From Garcia nutans (taxonomy: Eukaryota; Streptophyta; Magnoliopsida; Malpighiales; Euphorbiaceae), in assembly GCA_947685225.1 (NCBI GenBank), contig CANTUV010000032.1, positions 20,963,501 to 21,027,500 of the forward strand: a stretch of DNA of 64,000 bases, given 5' to 3'. The notes under the pieces were generated by a model. The model ran no database searches and was not told where the DNA came from. It saw nothing but the letters and a program-made list of their open reading frames with translations. Shown piece after piece: positions 21,402 through 32,831 of the stretch. Every line of letters begins with the position of its first letter. The first letter of the stretch is position 1. The position numbers and the translations under genes were made by a program.

Positions 21402-23912
21402 TGTAACATCCACATAATTACTAAAATAAAATAAAGTAAAATTTAATTGAATTAAAATAAATATTTTGAGGAGAAACAAAGATCTGAAAGTGTGAATAAT
21501 GAAGTGAAAATGTTATATGTATATGACATATAAGTAACATATAAAAGTCAAAGGAAATAATAAAGTCAAAGGGTAAAATAGTAAATGTAAAAAGTAAAAA
21601 AAATTAAAAAATAAAATATTTTTGAATGAAAAATGAAAATTTAGTTTTTTAAAAAAAAATAAATAAATAATTAAAATAATAAAATATTATACAGATATAT
21701 GTTTAAAATAAAAAGGAAATTTAAAAGCCAAAAAAAAAACTATTCACCTTCTTCTTCTCTCAAATTCGACCACCATTGTTGGATAGGGGGGAGGAGCTTC
21801 CATCTTCATCAACATTAAATTTTTGAAGGATTTCAAAGGATTGATGTGGGTTTTGGTGGTTTCTTCATTTGTTGGTAAGCTTTCTTACCTTATTTTGATG
21901 ATTTATAAATATATGTGAATATGTATGATTTGAGTTTTGAAAGAGTGTTGTTAAATTTATTTTAAGGGTATGGATGAAGTTATTTTGATGAGTAGGCAAC
22001 AATTTTAATGTTAGATTGAAGAAAAGATTAAGTTTGGTTAGAGTTTGGAAGAGATAGTACGTGATTTAGGATTTTGGAAAGGGTTTTATTAAAGAATGAT
22101 TATGCATTTGGTTTCATGATTTAAATTGTATTATTTAATGATATTAATAATATAAATGAGCTTAAATTGGCATTTAAAATTGGTTAGAATGAAGAACTAA
22201 AATTAAAGAGGCTTAGGATAAAATTTTGGAAGTTTGAAGGAAGTGTGGTACATTGTATTTTAATGCTTGAAACATGTTAAAATATAATATTTGAGATATA
22301 TTTAAGCTTTAAATTCAATTTGAAAATGATGAGAATTAAGTTTCAATGTTAAAGTCCATTATGGCTAAAAAAAAGGAAAATTTGAGGGATTATGCTTTAA
22401 TTGATGTTTAATAGCTTAAACACCTTAAAATGTAGTTCTAATGTATGATATACATTCACATTTCGAATAGGTGTTGAGCATATAGAAAATCCATTAACTT
22501 AGTAGTGAAGGGCTTATTCAAGAGTTGGTAGGAAAGTTAGCATTTAGCTTGGAAGTGCTCTTGGTAAGAGGTAAGTACATACTTTGAATGAAATGCATTA
22601 AATTGCATTTGTTGGCATGCTACATTGTAGTGTGATTTGATGTCTATGCTACTTTGATATGAGAATTCACATGAAATGTGCATAGATATATGTTGTGAAA
22701 TGTATAATGTGTGATTAAGTGATTCATTTTAAAATGGCTAAAAGCATTGAATAATGTGTTTGTGAAAAAAGTGCAATTATGCCTAATATATGCATAATTT
22801 GGCCACATTGTGAATGTGGCATGAAAATTGATGAAAATGTGTGAAAAATAATGAGAAATGATGGTAAAAGTGCAAAAAGAATGAAAATTGGCATAATTGC
22901 CAAAGTATGAGAAAAATGTGAAATTGTTTAAGTAATGTGTGCAACCTTATCTAATATCAATTTTTAGAATATTGTGTTTGGTGTTATGGCATGCCAATGA
23001 TTGCCTTCGAGCCAAATGTTGGGCGTCCTAAATATTTATCTTCAGGCTAGATACCGGGTATCAAAAATTAGTCTAAAACAATACCTCTGGAACTTAAATA
23101 TTATCTAGGGTCATTTGATTTTAATGCATATGAATGTGTAATGTGATGGATTGAATGTGATAAATGAGTGAATTGTTACATGAAACTACATGCTATTATT
23201 ATAATTTTAAGAAGAAAGGCATTTTTGCATTTATTCTTAAGTTTTTCATTATATTAAATTATGTACCACTAGAGAATTTGCTTAGCAATTTGTTTATCGT
23301 GCAAGTGACAGGGTTGATACTGAGAGCCCTACGGGACCTGAGAAAATGTAGTGTTCCCTGCTTATTTTTGATGTTTGATAGGCCGCCTTAGACCAGGACC
23401 AGATGCAATCATGTAAACATTTTATTTTGAAAATTTGTTTTACAATTATGTATATTATGTGTATATATATGTATATGATATAAACTATTAAGTTTTTGGA
23501 TTATATGTACATATTTGGAAAAGTTTTATGCATTTGTTATATGAAATATATGTTTGAGAATTGTGAGAAATTTTGAGGAGTATGGAGTTGGATGAATGTT
23601 GGTCTATGTTGGGAGTGTGAAATTTTTCTGCAGATTGAGTTATGTATTTTTGGAAATGCCTAAATTATAGATAAAACTCTAGTAAATTTTTTCTAAATTT
23701 TTTTATATAAAATATATATTGTTGCTACCTAAAATTATTGAAGAATATTTTTATTTATTATTTAAAATACATTTTAAGCCTTTAAATATTTATTTTGAAA
23801 AATATGAAAAATTTTAAAAAGACTGAAAACTATGATATTCTCATACTGTATATGCATATTTATATATACAAGGTGTATGTATTATATGTATATATGGTAT
23901 AGGGGTGTTACA
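21402..23912 (+). mobile_element. Solo LTR of a chromovirus-type element
   Basis: Starts TGTAACATCC and ends GGGGTGTTACA, an inverted terminal pair. The flanks are CTTCC (21397-21401) and CTTTC (23913-23917), a five-base duplication with one change. No primer site or gag follows and no polypurine tract precedes, so unequal recombination probably left a single LTR. Inside are a CT-rich leader-like stretch near 21750 and a CCACTAGAGAATTTGCTTAG block near 23265 shared with LTR F. An open frame at 23164-23391 inside it is not a gene. Confidence 0.75.
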
Positions 23913-25136
23913 CTTTCAGATCTTAGTATTATTTTATTTTTAATTATTAAGGTTCTATTCCTCTATCCATGTACTAAAATTATACCATTTTAAATAAATA
24001 AGTTCATTAAAAATATGAATAAATACATATAATAGTTCAATACTATAATTAAATAAAAAGGGCACTCACATATAGTAGAAATATACCCTTACAACTCATA
24101 AATAATAAAATACATGTAAAGATCATTTAATTGTTAACTAAACTAAAATAATAATAAACCATAATTAAAAGGCTATATATATATATAATATAGCCCCTCA
24201 ACTTTAATCTTTTAGCTAATTTATCCATTGAATTTTTATTTTAACCATATAACCTCATGAACTCACATTTTTCTTAACTTATAAACATAAAGTAGCCGAG
24301 TCATGTGGAGTCATTTTTTTTTAATTTGTAAACATATATTTTCTCTCTCTAGCAGAATTAAGCTAAAGTAACTTTACTTTATCCAATCAGCTACTTTTTT
24401 TTCTTTTCTAATATATAATATAAATTATCTTTTTTTATTATGAATAATTTATTTTAAAGTAAATAAATAATATATAAAAATATGAAAAAATTGACCTATT
24501 AGGGAATGTCCATATTTATACTTATTTTCAATTCTTCAAAATATTTCTTTGCTCATTTTCATTGGAAGTTTCTGTTATAATGTTTTTCCTTTAATTAATG
24601 GAATATTATGCTATCTTAGCATTCTCTTATATATATATATATATATATATATAAACATGATTCAATTTTTTTTTCGAAAAAATAATTTTATTTATTTTAC
24701 AATAAAAACTCATCAATTCAAAGTAAATCTTTGGATTGACATTATTCTTTATTTCACCTTCTCAAATATGTTTGAATTTATACTTCAATTAATTTTTATG
24801 AGAAATATTTTTCAAAATAAGTACATTATTCGTTATGTGAAATTCTTAATAATAAAAAATGTACACAAATTTAATTAGAATATTTTAAAAAATATTTAAT
24901 TTAGAATTAATCATTTATATAATCTAAAAATAGTGCCCACTAGCAGGTTATAGTTTATTATATATTAAAATTGAAATATGGAGAAAGTTTTGAAACTCTC
25001 TTTCAATTTGACTTTTATTTTAAAATTTTTGGAAGTTGCAAAAATGGATAAACTAAAAATGTTTTTGGTTGAATTCTGTTACATGGAGAAAAATATATAT
25101 TTATAAGTTAAAAGAGTACCTTAACATATCTCAATG
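23913..25136. other. AT-rich stretch with a small Tat LTR-like fragment
   Basis: Around 24055-24095 the minus strand carries AAGGGTA...TGCCCTT with the loop theme of the Tat LTR hairpins, so a small inverted Tat LTR fragment may lie at about 23990-24150. The segment near 24190-24300 (CCCCTCAACTTTAATC) resembles plant MITE ends, but no partner end was found. The rest shows no gene; the frame at 24549-24878 is low-complexity A/T. Confidence 0.4.
24628..24653. repeat. (TA)n microsatellite
   Basis: About thirteen uninterrupted TA steps. Confidence 0.95.
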
Positions 25137-25160
25137 TGTAATACCCTCTATCACCCTCTG

Positions 25161-26833
25161 TGAGCACGGATTTTCACCCCTACTCTCATGTGGAATGGTT
25201 CTTACGACTTCAACACTGTTGGGCTCAGGGTCTTAGAGAACATGAGCCTAAACCTGGAGAAAATGAAGTCGCCACCTAGACGGGCCAGAAAAAAGAAAGG
25301 GGTGGATAAAAATTACCTAGCACCCCATAGCGCCTGGATCATTCGAACCGGTCTCTTTTTTAGGTCTAAATATTATTAAATTCTTAATTTATTGAAACAT
25401 TATCTATAATATACGCAAGTAAAAATAAAAAAATATTCATTATATTAAAATCAAGAAAGTTCAACCAAACTAATAAAATGGGCACCCATATAAGATGAAA
25501 ACTTGCACTTACAATAATGTCCAATGTCCAAAATTAAATAAAATAGGACATCCACCATTTGGTTAAAACATATCCCTTCCAATGTCCCAAAAATCCTTAA
25601 CAATAACTAGATTTCACAAACTAAATAAATAAGGCACCTATATAGTATAAAAATATGCCTTTTAAAATTTCCTTAAAAGTTTAAATAACAAAATAAACAC
25701 AAATCCATACACATATAAGTAATAATAACTATAAAAATTAAGGCTTAATTAAATAGAAATAAAGATTATTCATAAAGAATTGCAATCCATAAATAAATAT
25801 TGACCCAATTGATAAGGGTCTCGTACGGTGGTCCCGCGAACTAGTTAGCGGGTGGGGGTCAAGAAGGCAATGCCCTTGAAAGGTAAACGATTTACAAGAT
25901 ATGATTTTGATGGGGAATTAGGGTTTTGTTCATTAAATTAGGTTTAAACATGTAAAATTAGGGTTTTATAATATGATTAGGGTTTTACTTAAACTAGGGT
26001 TATTTGGATTTAAGATTATAAAATATGCAATTATAGTTTTTTGTGTTTATTTTAGGAAATATGTAATTTAAGCAAACACTACAACTTGAATAAATTCTAG
26101 ACAGTTAATGGCATGTTTATAAAGATTAAGTAAAGATGATCAATTGTATGAATTTAATGGGCAAAAACCATACCATTGTTCATTAATTCAACCAAAGAAT
26201 TCTATTGCACCGTGCTTGCTGCTCGATTTATTGAAAAGCTAGACCAATTTATTTATTGGCTACTATTTAAAATAATCTAAAGATTGTTTTGTTAATTCTC
26301 ACAATATTGGCTTCTATGTATTGTTCTCGGTTTGTTATCTTACTCAAGTTCTCTCTCTTTGCCTTTTTAATTTAATAAAGGTGGCTCCTCCATTGTCTAT
26401 GAAGTGGCTGTATATTTGTAGGGAATGGTGCACTAAGTAGTTTTAGTTTACTATGGAAAGCTTGTACCATCTGAGCCCAAGCAGGATTAAAAATCCTTAA
26501 ATAGGGGCAGGCCAAAGGCCAATTCGACATGAGCTAATACTCATGTCAAATTGGTGCAAGACAAATTCAACATGAGCTAAGACTCATGTCAAATTTGCCT
26601 AACCTCATGTCAAATTTGCCTAACCTCATGTCTAATTGGCTTGTGCCAATTCAACATGACCTTAATTTTCACCCACCATTTAGGTCGGTCCCGAGTTGAT
26701 TTGGTCCTTCTAATTTAATTTAACTTTAATTAGGGACTTTGAGTTTGATTGAGGTCTTTAAATTGAAACAAAATTTAATTTACCCCTTTTAATTAAAACT
26801 GAATTTGAACATGTCCAAAATTAAGGGTCCATA
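25161..26833 (-). mobile_element. 3' LTR of inverted Tat/Ogre-like element H
   Basis: The reverse complement of 25161-25350 matches the LTR A tail (CACCCCTTTC block, TTTTCTCCAGG, ending GTGCTCA). The start on the minus strand is TATGGACCCTTAATTTT, close to the A and D starts but with a mutated terminal TG. It carries the inverted repeat CCCGC...GCGGG (25833-25852), minus-strand teloboxes (25918-26010) and three hairpin repeats (25479-25665). A polypurine tract follows at 26834. The 24 bases to its left (TGTAATACCC at 25137) could be the first bases of another LTR; this is weak. Confidence 0.75.
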
Positions 26834-26850
26834 GTTTTGTCCCCTACTAG
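26834..26850 (-). other. Polypurine tract of element H
   Basis: The minus strand reads GTAGGGGACAAAAC directly before the LTR start, the counterpart of the tract at 5554-5567 in element A. Confidence 0.6.
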
Positions 26851-26924
26851 AACGATCTAAAACTTCAGTAGAAGAGAGTGAAAAGTAATAAGACTTTAAG
26901 CTAATCTCGAATAAGGATGGGTTT

Positions 26925-27295
26925 TGGACCCACGAATTAGATTTAGGTGTAGGACCAGAGACTAAATTTGGGTTCAAGAGTCGATAATTAGATTTGGGTG
27001 TAGGATCCAAGACTGGTTTTGGGTTCTTGACTTGAGATTGGATTTGGGTTCTCAACCCTAGGCTAGATTTGGGTTCTCAACCCAAGACTAGATTTGGGTT
27101 CTTGACCAGAGACTGGATTTGGGTTCTCGACCCAAGATTGCATGTGGGTTTAGGACTTGAGACTGGATTTAGGTTTAGGACTAGAGACTGGGTTTGGATT
27201 CTAGACCTAAGATTGGAATTGGGTTCTCGACCCAAGACTGAATTTTGGATTTTGGACCTGAGGTTAGATTTGGGTTCTCGACCAGAGACTATTTT
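26925..27295 (-). repeat. Palindromic minisatellite of element H
   Basis: More than ten diverged copies of a 25-35 bp unit built on TTTGGGTTCTCGACCCA, with the variant GGTTTAGGACTAGAGACTGG. Cores are self-complementary (GGGTTC...GACCC). Type and place match the array 4835-5485 in element A when read on the minus strand. Confidence 0.8.
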
Positions 27296-27355
27296 GGATG
27301 CTTAAAAAAGTCATGAAAAAAACTATATCAACTTCAACTCTTCTAGCTTGATTGA

Positions 27356-27492
27356 TCTTCTGTCATTTGAGAATTTTGGCTTTCTTATAGCCACTTGTTC
27401 CAGCCTTCAATGGATTCTGCTGACCTTCTATCATCTGAGAGTTCTTGCTTTTTTTTACCACTTATTCCATTCTTCAATGGATTGTACTGAAC
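27356..27492 (+). repeat. Tandem duplication of a 68-bp segment
   Basis: 27356-27424 and 27425-27492 both read TTCT(G/A)TCAT(T/C)TGAGA, then a CTTTCTT-like run, then CTTCAATGGATT. They differ at roughly one base in six. A third start (TTCTATCATATAAG) follows. Confidence 0.75.
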
Positions 27493-27535
27493 TTCTATCA
27501 TATAAGATTTCTAGCCATAAAATAGTGAGCCAACC

Positions 27536-27877
27536 TTGTCTCTAAAAAGTTTTGTCTTAATTAACATTCAAAATCAATTTAATTGTTATAATGCTGAAGG
27601 TTTTATGCAAGTCAACATCTCAAGTGGCATTGCACCAGCATGCAATAGAGTTCCACAACCCCTCCCATTTGATAAAAGTCTCCAATACTTATGGGAGGCT
27701 GATGCAGTAAGGAGAGAGTTTGTGGAGTATGGGCTTAGCCTAAAACAAATTGTCCATCCTAAAATCCAAAGGCCAACCCCATTGAAATTTAAGAAAAATA
27801 AGAAAGAAAGGCGAAACACATTTAAAACTAGGTCAGCAATTTTTTTTATTAAATTTGGGTGTCTAAAAAATATTTGA
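27536..27877 (+). other. Unidentified 113-codon open frame
   Basis: The middle (27590-27800) has balanced, protein-like composition (ISSGIAPACNRVPQPLPFDK, then LQYLWEADAVRREFVEYG), unlike its A/T-rich surroundings. The opposite strand is also open across it (28014-27586), so the coding strand is uncertain. I do not recognise it. It lies between the element H remnant and the SINE, and could be a captured exon or relic. The surrounding 27493-28161 shows no other gene. Confidence 0.3.
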
Positions 27878-28179
27878 AAATAAAATAGTGAAGTCCAAAA
27901 TAAAAATTTTCCAAGTCCATGTGCTAAAGGAATGCATGCGAAAAGAAATGATGCTAAAGATGGGAAATACCCAAAGCAAACTAGATTCCAGCTATTAAAA
28001 AAGATGTCCACCAAAATAAAAGGCTAGATTTGTCATACCTCCTTAGGTTTCTCGAAGCAACAAATGACATAATATGTAAAATACGAAATTTCTATAGCCT
28101 TTGATAAGAACAAAAAAAGAGAAGGCTTCCAAGGCAAAAAGCTGTGGAGATAAAGAGTGTATAGAAAATTCTTTTGAAA

Positions 28180-28360
28180 GGGAGCCTTAGCTCAACAATA
28201 AGCATTGTCACTGTGTGACATGAGGCCATAGATTCGAGTCGTGAAAATAATCTCTTGTAATAGCAAGGGAAGGTAGTGTACAATAGACCCAATGGGTCTG
28301 ACTCTTCCTCGAACTCCATGCATTGCATGAGCATTTTTGCACTAGGTTGCCCTTTTTTTG
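28180..28360 (+). mobile_element. AU-like tRNA-derived SINE
   Basis: Starts GGGAGCCTTAGCTCAACAAT with an A-box-like region, has a B-box-like GATTCGAGTC at 28231-28240, continues with the AU-SINE body (CTCTTG, ACAATAGACCCAATGGG, then CGAACTCC) and ends in TTGCCCTTTTTTTG. It is flanked by perfect 14-bp duplications TAGAAAATTCTTTT at 28162-28175 and 28361-28374. The match to the AU SINE family is from memory of its consensus. It is not a tRNA gene. Confidence 0.85.
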
Positions 28361-28374
28361 TAGAAAATTCTTTT

Positions 28375-29309
28375 TTACAGAGGCTATGAAAAATTGTTCT
28401 TTGTAGAAAGAAAATTATAGAGAGGCTGTGGACAATTATAGAACATATGGAGGCCAAGAAAGACAATAAATTTTACACCACACATTTTGGCTTTACAAGC
28501 CAAATGTATGTGGCAAGCATTTGTTTGCACCCAAAATTAACAAAATTTTAGTGGTTAAAGAGAATGGAAAGTTAGCATAATGGAAGCATATTATGAAGCC
28601 AAAGATGGAACAATTAAGCCTAAAATTATGGAGAGTGGATGTTAGTGAAAAAATAGAGAAGAATATGGAGTTGTGACTTGAAGATATGAGTTTTCTTAAC
28701 TTCCAACTCCGCAATAGCAGCTTCCTTTTTTTTTTTTTTTTAGAAAACACAACTTTATAATCTCAAAAAAAAAATGAAAATGGGTTTGTGGATTCTAAAA
28801 ATTAGGAGCAACTTCTAAGGAAAAATATTTAAAAGGAAAGAAAAAAAGAAAGAAAGAAAGGATCCACGAACAATCTGACAAAAAAAATCAATCAAATAAT
28901 CAAGATAACATTCAATTCAAAATATTCAAACTGCAGAAATTCCATAGCAAAAACTTCAATTTACAGTAACAATTTTCTAATTTTTCTAGTTAATTTAGTT
29001 CTCCAATTTATCAATTCCATTTTCATTTTTTTTATCTTTATAGTTAATCATTATAAAATATTAGAATTTTAGTTTAATGTTTATATTTCAAGTTTAATGA
29101 TTTTTTTTCAATTATGCTCCATTTTTCATATCAGCAGTATTTTTCCATAGTATATTTTCTTAAATGTTTCATTAACTCAATTTTTAGATGTAGAATCTAG
29201 ACAAACTCTATAGAATCTAAATAAACTTACTTAAAAGAATTTGAATACTTTGATTTCTCATTGGTCATTAGAGAAATCTGCATAATCATTTGATAGAAGT
29301 CAGATTTAG
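28375..29309. other. AT-rich stretch without recognisable gene
   Basis: Contains a T-run at 28724-28742 and a purine-rich GAAA-type run at 28836-28860. Frames here are low-complexity. I see no LTR terminus that I can defend before 29310. Confidence 0.4.
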
Positions 29310-31501
29310 TGTAATGTTTAAAATTTTAAACAGTGAACTTTTAACTAACATTAATAATTGACAGTCTATAGTGATAAAAGTGATTTGGATAAATGCTATA
29401 AGTAGAAAATAATGAATAGTATATTTTAAAATTTACTGAAAAAATTATTTTTACAGTTTTAAGGGATTAAAAATTGAATTAGAACCAAAGGTTAAGAAAG
29501 AGGGTGCATCATAGTTAAAATGAGATTGCCCACACTAGATTGAACTTATTTATATGTACATGTGTATATAATCTAGAATTTTCTTTTTTTTCTTTTCTTT
29601 CTCCATCATCCATGCTATCTACCACCACCTTCACCATCTTCTCTATTTTCTTCTTCCTTTCATTAAGTAAAACAAGGATTAAGAGGAAATCACATATAGA
29701 TATAGATTTTTAGAAGAATAAACTAGAAAAGGGAAGATTATTAACAAGTGATCATAGTGAAAAAGGGATTTTTGACAAAGGTATGTGCTTATGTATTATA
29801 ATTTGAAAATATATGAATTTTTATGAGTTTTAATATTTGAATTGGTTGATTGAGTCATTTGTAATGAATTATTTCTTGAAAGTATTGATTAAATAGATTG
29901 ATGAGTGAAAAAAGAACTTTTATATGATGAGTTTCATTCTTAATTCAACCCTTATGAGAATTGGGTGGTTTTATGTTGTTTTTATCCATGAGAGATGGTT
30001 GAAAGTTCTATTAATTGAAGTTTTAGTAAAGTATTATATATGAACTTTTTTTATGTCAAAAATTTTGTTTTGATACATCTTTAACTTAAATCTCTAATAT
30101 GTTTGTGTTTTATGGAGTTAAAAGTACATAATACATGATTTGGGATGCCATGGGCATGGCTTAGAGGTGCCATGGGCGTGTCATCAAAGTTGGAACTGTT
30201 AGAGAAAGAATTACTCTGAAGGCAGGCCCAAATCAATGCCACAGGTGTGGCAACTAAGTACCACAACCGTGGGGTTGAAAGTGAGGCTATTTCTTTAAAA
30301 TTTTTGATAAAACAGAGCCGCTCTGAATGCCACAACCTTGGGCCTTGAAGGCTACGACCGTGGGGGTCTACAAAGGCATTTGACAACTTCATTTTGTATC
30401 CCACAGGTGTGGGGATGAGATGCCAAGGTCGTGGGGGTGCTTGGATGATGTTTTTGGCTTGTATTTCATGATATACGGGCCTAGTATGAGGCTAATATGT
30501 TTATGTTTCTTACTTCTGTGTTGAGAATTCATGTGTATATAATAAAAGTATGGAAAAGAGTGATAAAATTTGGATATGTGAATAATATGTATATTATTAA
30601 ATGTTGATCAAAGTATTGTTCCATTGAAATGATATACACAATTCAATGTTAACTACAAAATAATGAATTGCCCTTATCATACTGACTTTAGATCTAGCTT
30701 GGGATTGAATGGCTAGCTAGAGGGTAGATATCCATAGTGATAGTGGGCACATCATGCCATTTATAAGCATATTATGTCTTTAGTGACAGTGGGCATATTT
30801 GCCATTATTAGGCCTTTGGCCATATCATTGAGATTGGGCATTAAATTACCAATAGTGACCCATTATCCAAACCTATGATCCGAGTTTAGTTTGCATGGGC
30901 AAATTTATAAAGGTTATTAATATTAAAAATAATATATTATGTGAATGTTGTTAAACTAATAAAATTCTAGATCTAATCATGTTCTAAAGTGAAAATTTTA
31001 TTGTTTCTAAATTTGTTTATATATAGTTATTTTCCTTTAAATTTATTGCATTATATATATAAGCACCACTAAGCTTTGCTTAGCTTGTTAGAATTATTTT
31101 CTGATGCATAGATCAAATCGAAAGAGTTGAGACTACAGAGTGAGAGATATATGATCTTGATCAACTGCATTACAAAGGTTCAACAAGCAATATTATAAAT
31201 ATTGTAGTCTGTATGGTTCATATAGCAATACTTTATAATTTTATATGACAGTTGTATAAGTTTGAGGGTAGTAGGAGAATGATAACAATATTTACTATGT
31301 AAGTTAATAATAGGAATTTTTATAAATTAAACAAATATATGTATGTATTACAGGTATGATCATGGTACTTTTCTTAGAAAATAATTATACCATCTGAATG
31401 TATTTTGGGATTTATTATATGGATTATCCTTATATATTAGCTATGTGTTTAAGTGACATCTCCTATGTATTTAGTGTGTGGACTATGTAAGGGGTGTTAC
31501 A
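29310..31501 (+). mobile_element. 5' LTR of chromovirus-type element F
   Basis: The right end is secure: GGGGTGTTACA ends at 31501 and a primer site follows six bases on. The left end at 29310 (TGTAATGTTT) is only the best TGTAA candidate. A CT-rich leader-like segment (about 29580-29660) and a CACTAAGCTTTGCTTAG block (about 31065) match the layout of the solo LTR at 21402. The palindrome array at 30137-30440 lies inside. The element is cut by Tat LTR D at 32056. Confidence 0.65.
30137..30440 (+). repeat. Paired palindromic motif array in LTR F
   Basis: Four paired modules near 30147, 30236, 30328 and 30399: GCCATGGGCATGGC then GCCATGGGCGTG; GCCACAGGTGTGGC then CCACAACCGTGG; GCCACAACCTTGGGCC then GGCTACGACCGTGG; CCCACAGGTGTGGGG then CCAAGGTCGTGG. 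Linkers of about 10 bases contain CTTGAAG- or CTTAGAGG-like text. It closely resembles the arrays in LTR G. Confidence 0.65.
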
Positions 31502-31506
31502 TTTAG

Positions 31507-31518
31507 TGGTATCAGAGC
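31507..31518 (+). other. Initiator-Met tRNA primer binding site, element F
   Basis: TGGTATCAGAGC is the standard plant primer site complementary to initiator-Met tRNA, six bases behind the LTR end. Confidence 0.9.
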
Positions 31519-31642
31519 AGGTTTAGGCGGTCCTAAGTTTGTGGGTTATAAGAAAACATAAATACAATTGTCATTGATATGTGAATTATATAATTGAATT
31601 AGTGTTTGATGCAGTTGATCTTTTAATGATTATAGGTATAAG

Positions 31643-32056
31643 ATGGCCTCCGGATCACGTCAAGGTGTGGAGGAACAAGTTGCGTCCTCACATAGTCAAG
31701 CTAGTGTGGGGAATCAGCAGTCATCGAGACATTCTATAGAACAAGTTCCTTTGGACCCCCAGTTTGTGAGAAATATGGGGGAAGTACTTAGGCAAATCAT
31801 AGGTGTTGCTCCTCCTACACAGCCATTGCCACCACCAGTGCCTCAAAGATCTCCAGTGGAGAGAATTAGAAAACTTGGAGCAGACGATTTTAGAGCTCGA
31901 GATGCTGATGACTCTTCAGTGGCAGAGTATTGGTTTTAAAGAATAGCGAGAGTTTTTTATCTTTTGCACTGTACTGAAGAGAAAAGGTTAGAGTGTGCAG
32001 TTTCCTTACTACATGAGCAAGCTTATAATTGGTGGGAAACAAAGAAGGATAGAAAT
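31643..32056 (+). pseudogene. Chromovirus-type gag, N-terminal part, element F
   Basis: ATG 31643 opens a frame with a Ser/Gln-rich start and a Pro-rich stretch (about residues 73-82), then a capsid-like block RKLGADDFRA. A TAA at 31937-31939 stops it. In the same frame the protein continues with RIARVFYLLHC, CAVSLLHEQAYNWWETKKDR, the conserved gag block ending in a WW pair. The frame is cut at 32056 by insertion of LTR D (duplication GAAAT expected). Only about a third of a usual gag is present. Confidence 0.8.
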
Positions 32057-32831
32057 TGTAGACCCTTAATTTTTGACCTAGCCCAATCTGATATTTTTAA
32101 ACAGTCCAAAATAATTTTTATGTTGTTTTAATTAAATAATATTTATTTTTAATAAAAATAAAAAAGCAATAATAAAAAGGATAAAAAATAATAAATAAAT
32201 AAAAATCAGTAATGGAAGAATCGGCGACAAAAAATTTTCATCGCGGATGATGAATTGGCTTAGGCCAATTCGCCACAAGAAAATCCTACGGCGAATTGGC
32301 CTGGCCTGCGTCAAAGCCAGCAGTACCAAAGCCCAGCGCCCGCAGATTTTCTTTGCCAGAGCACTTTCGCATGCTCGGCCCGCACACGGTTTTGCCAAAA
32401 CCCTATTTTACTTGGTTTTTAATTTTGTTTCATAAAACATTTTTTATTTCCTTAGCCAATTAGTATTAGGTTTTTATTTTTATTTTATAAATACCACATT
32501 AAAGACACAGATTGAAGGAGCTCAAAATTTTAGGATCTGAAATTTTTTATTGGACTTTGGACTTTTGGATTTTCTCGGCCAAAAAAAAAGAGAACCTTGA
32601 AGGAGTAAGAGGCACTGAGCAAGCAACAATAATCCATCAAAGGCAGCCTACATTGTCTTTATTATTGTTCAACCAAAATTTAAAAGATTATGGTGAAACC
32701 AACAACGGAGGTTTGAATCTCTATTTCTTTGCTTATCTTTATAGTAGCTTCATCATTCAAATTGGATTAATTGTTTAAACGTGCAATAGATGATTAATTG
32801 TTCTACTTACCATCCAAACTCTATTTGAAAC
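32057..32831 (+). mobile_element. Tat/Ogre-like LTR D, first part
   Basis: Starts TGTAGACCCTTAATTTTTG, close to the LTR A start. TATA box TATAAATA at 32486-32493. The last five bases GAAAC (32827-32831) recur at 50967-50971, showing that element B inserted here. LTR D continues at 50972. Confidence 0.85.

Noticed and set aside
24549..24878. 109-codon frame rich in Ile, Phe and Tyr
   Set aside because: Low-complexity A/T translation spanning a (TA)n run.
25137..25160. Start of another chromovirus LTR (TGTAATACCC) cut by element H
   Set aside because: Only 24 bases are available and no matching remainder was found to the right of H.
28180..28260. tRNA gene, because of A-box and B-box-like sequence
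   Set aside because: No foldable tRNA cloverleaf, a SINE body and tail follow, and target duplications flank the unit.
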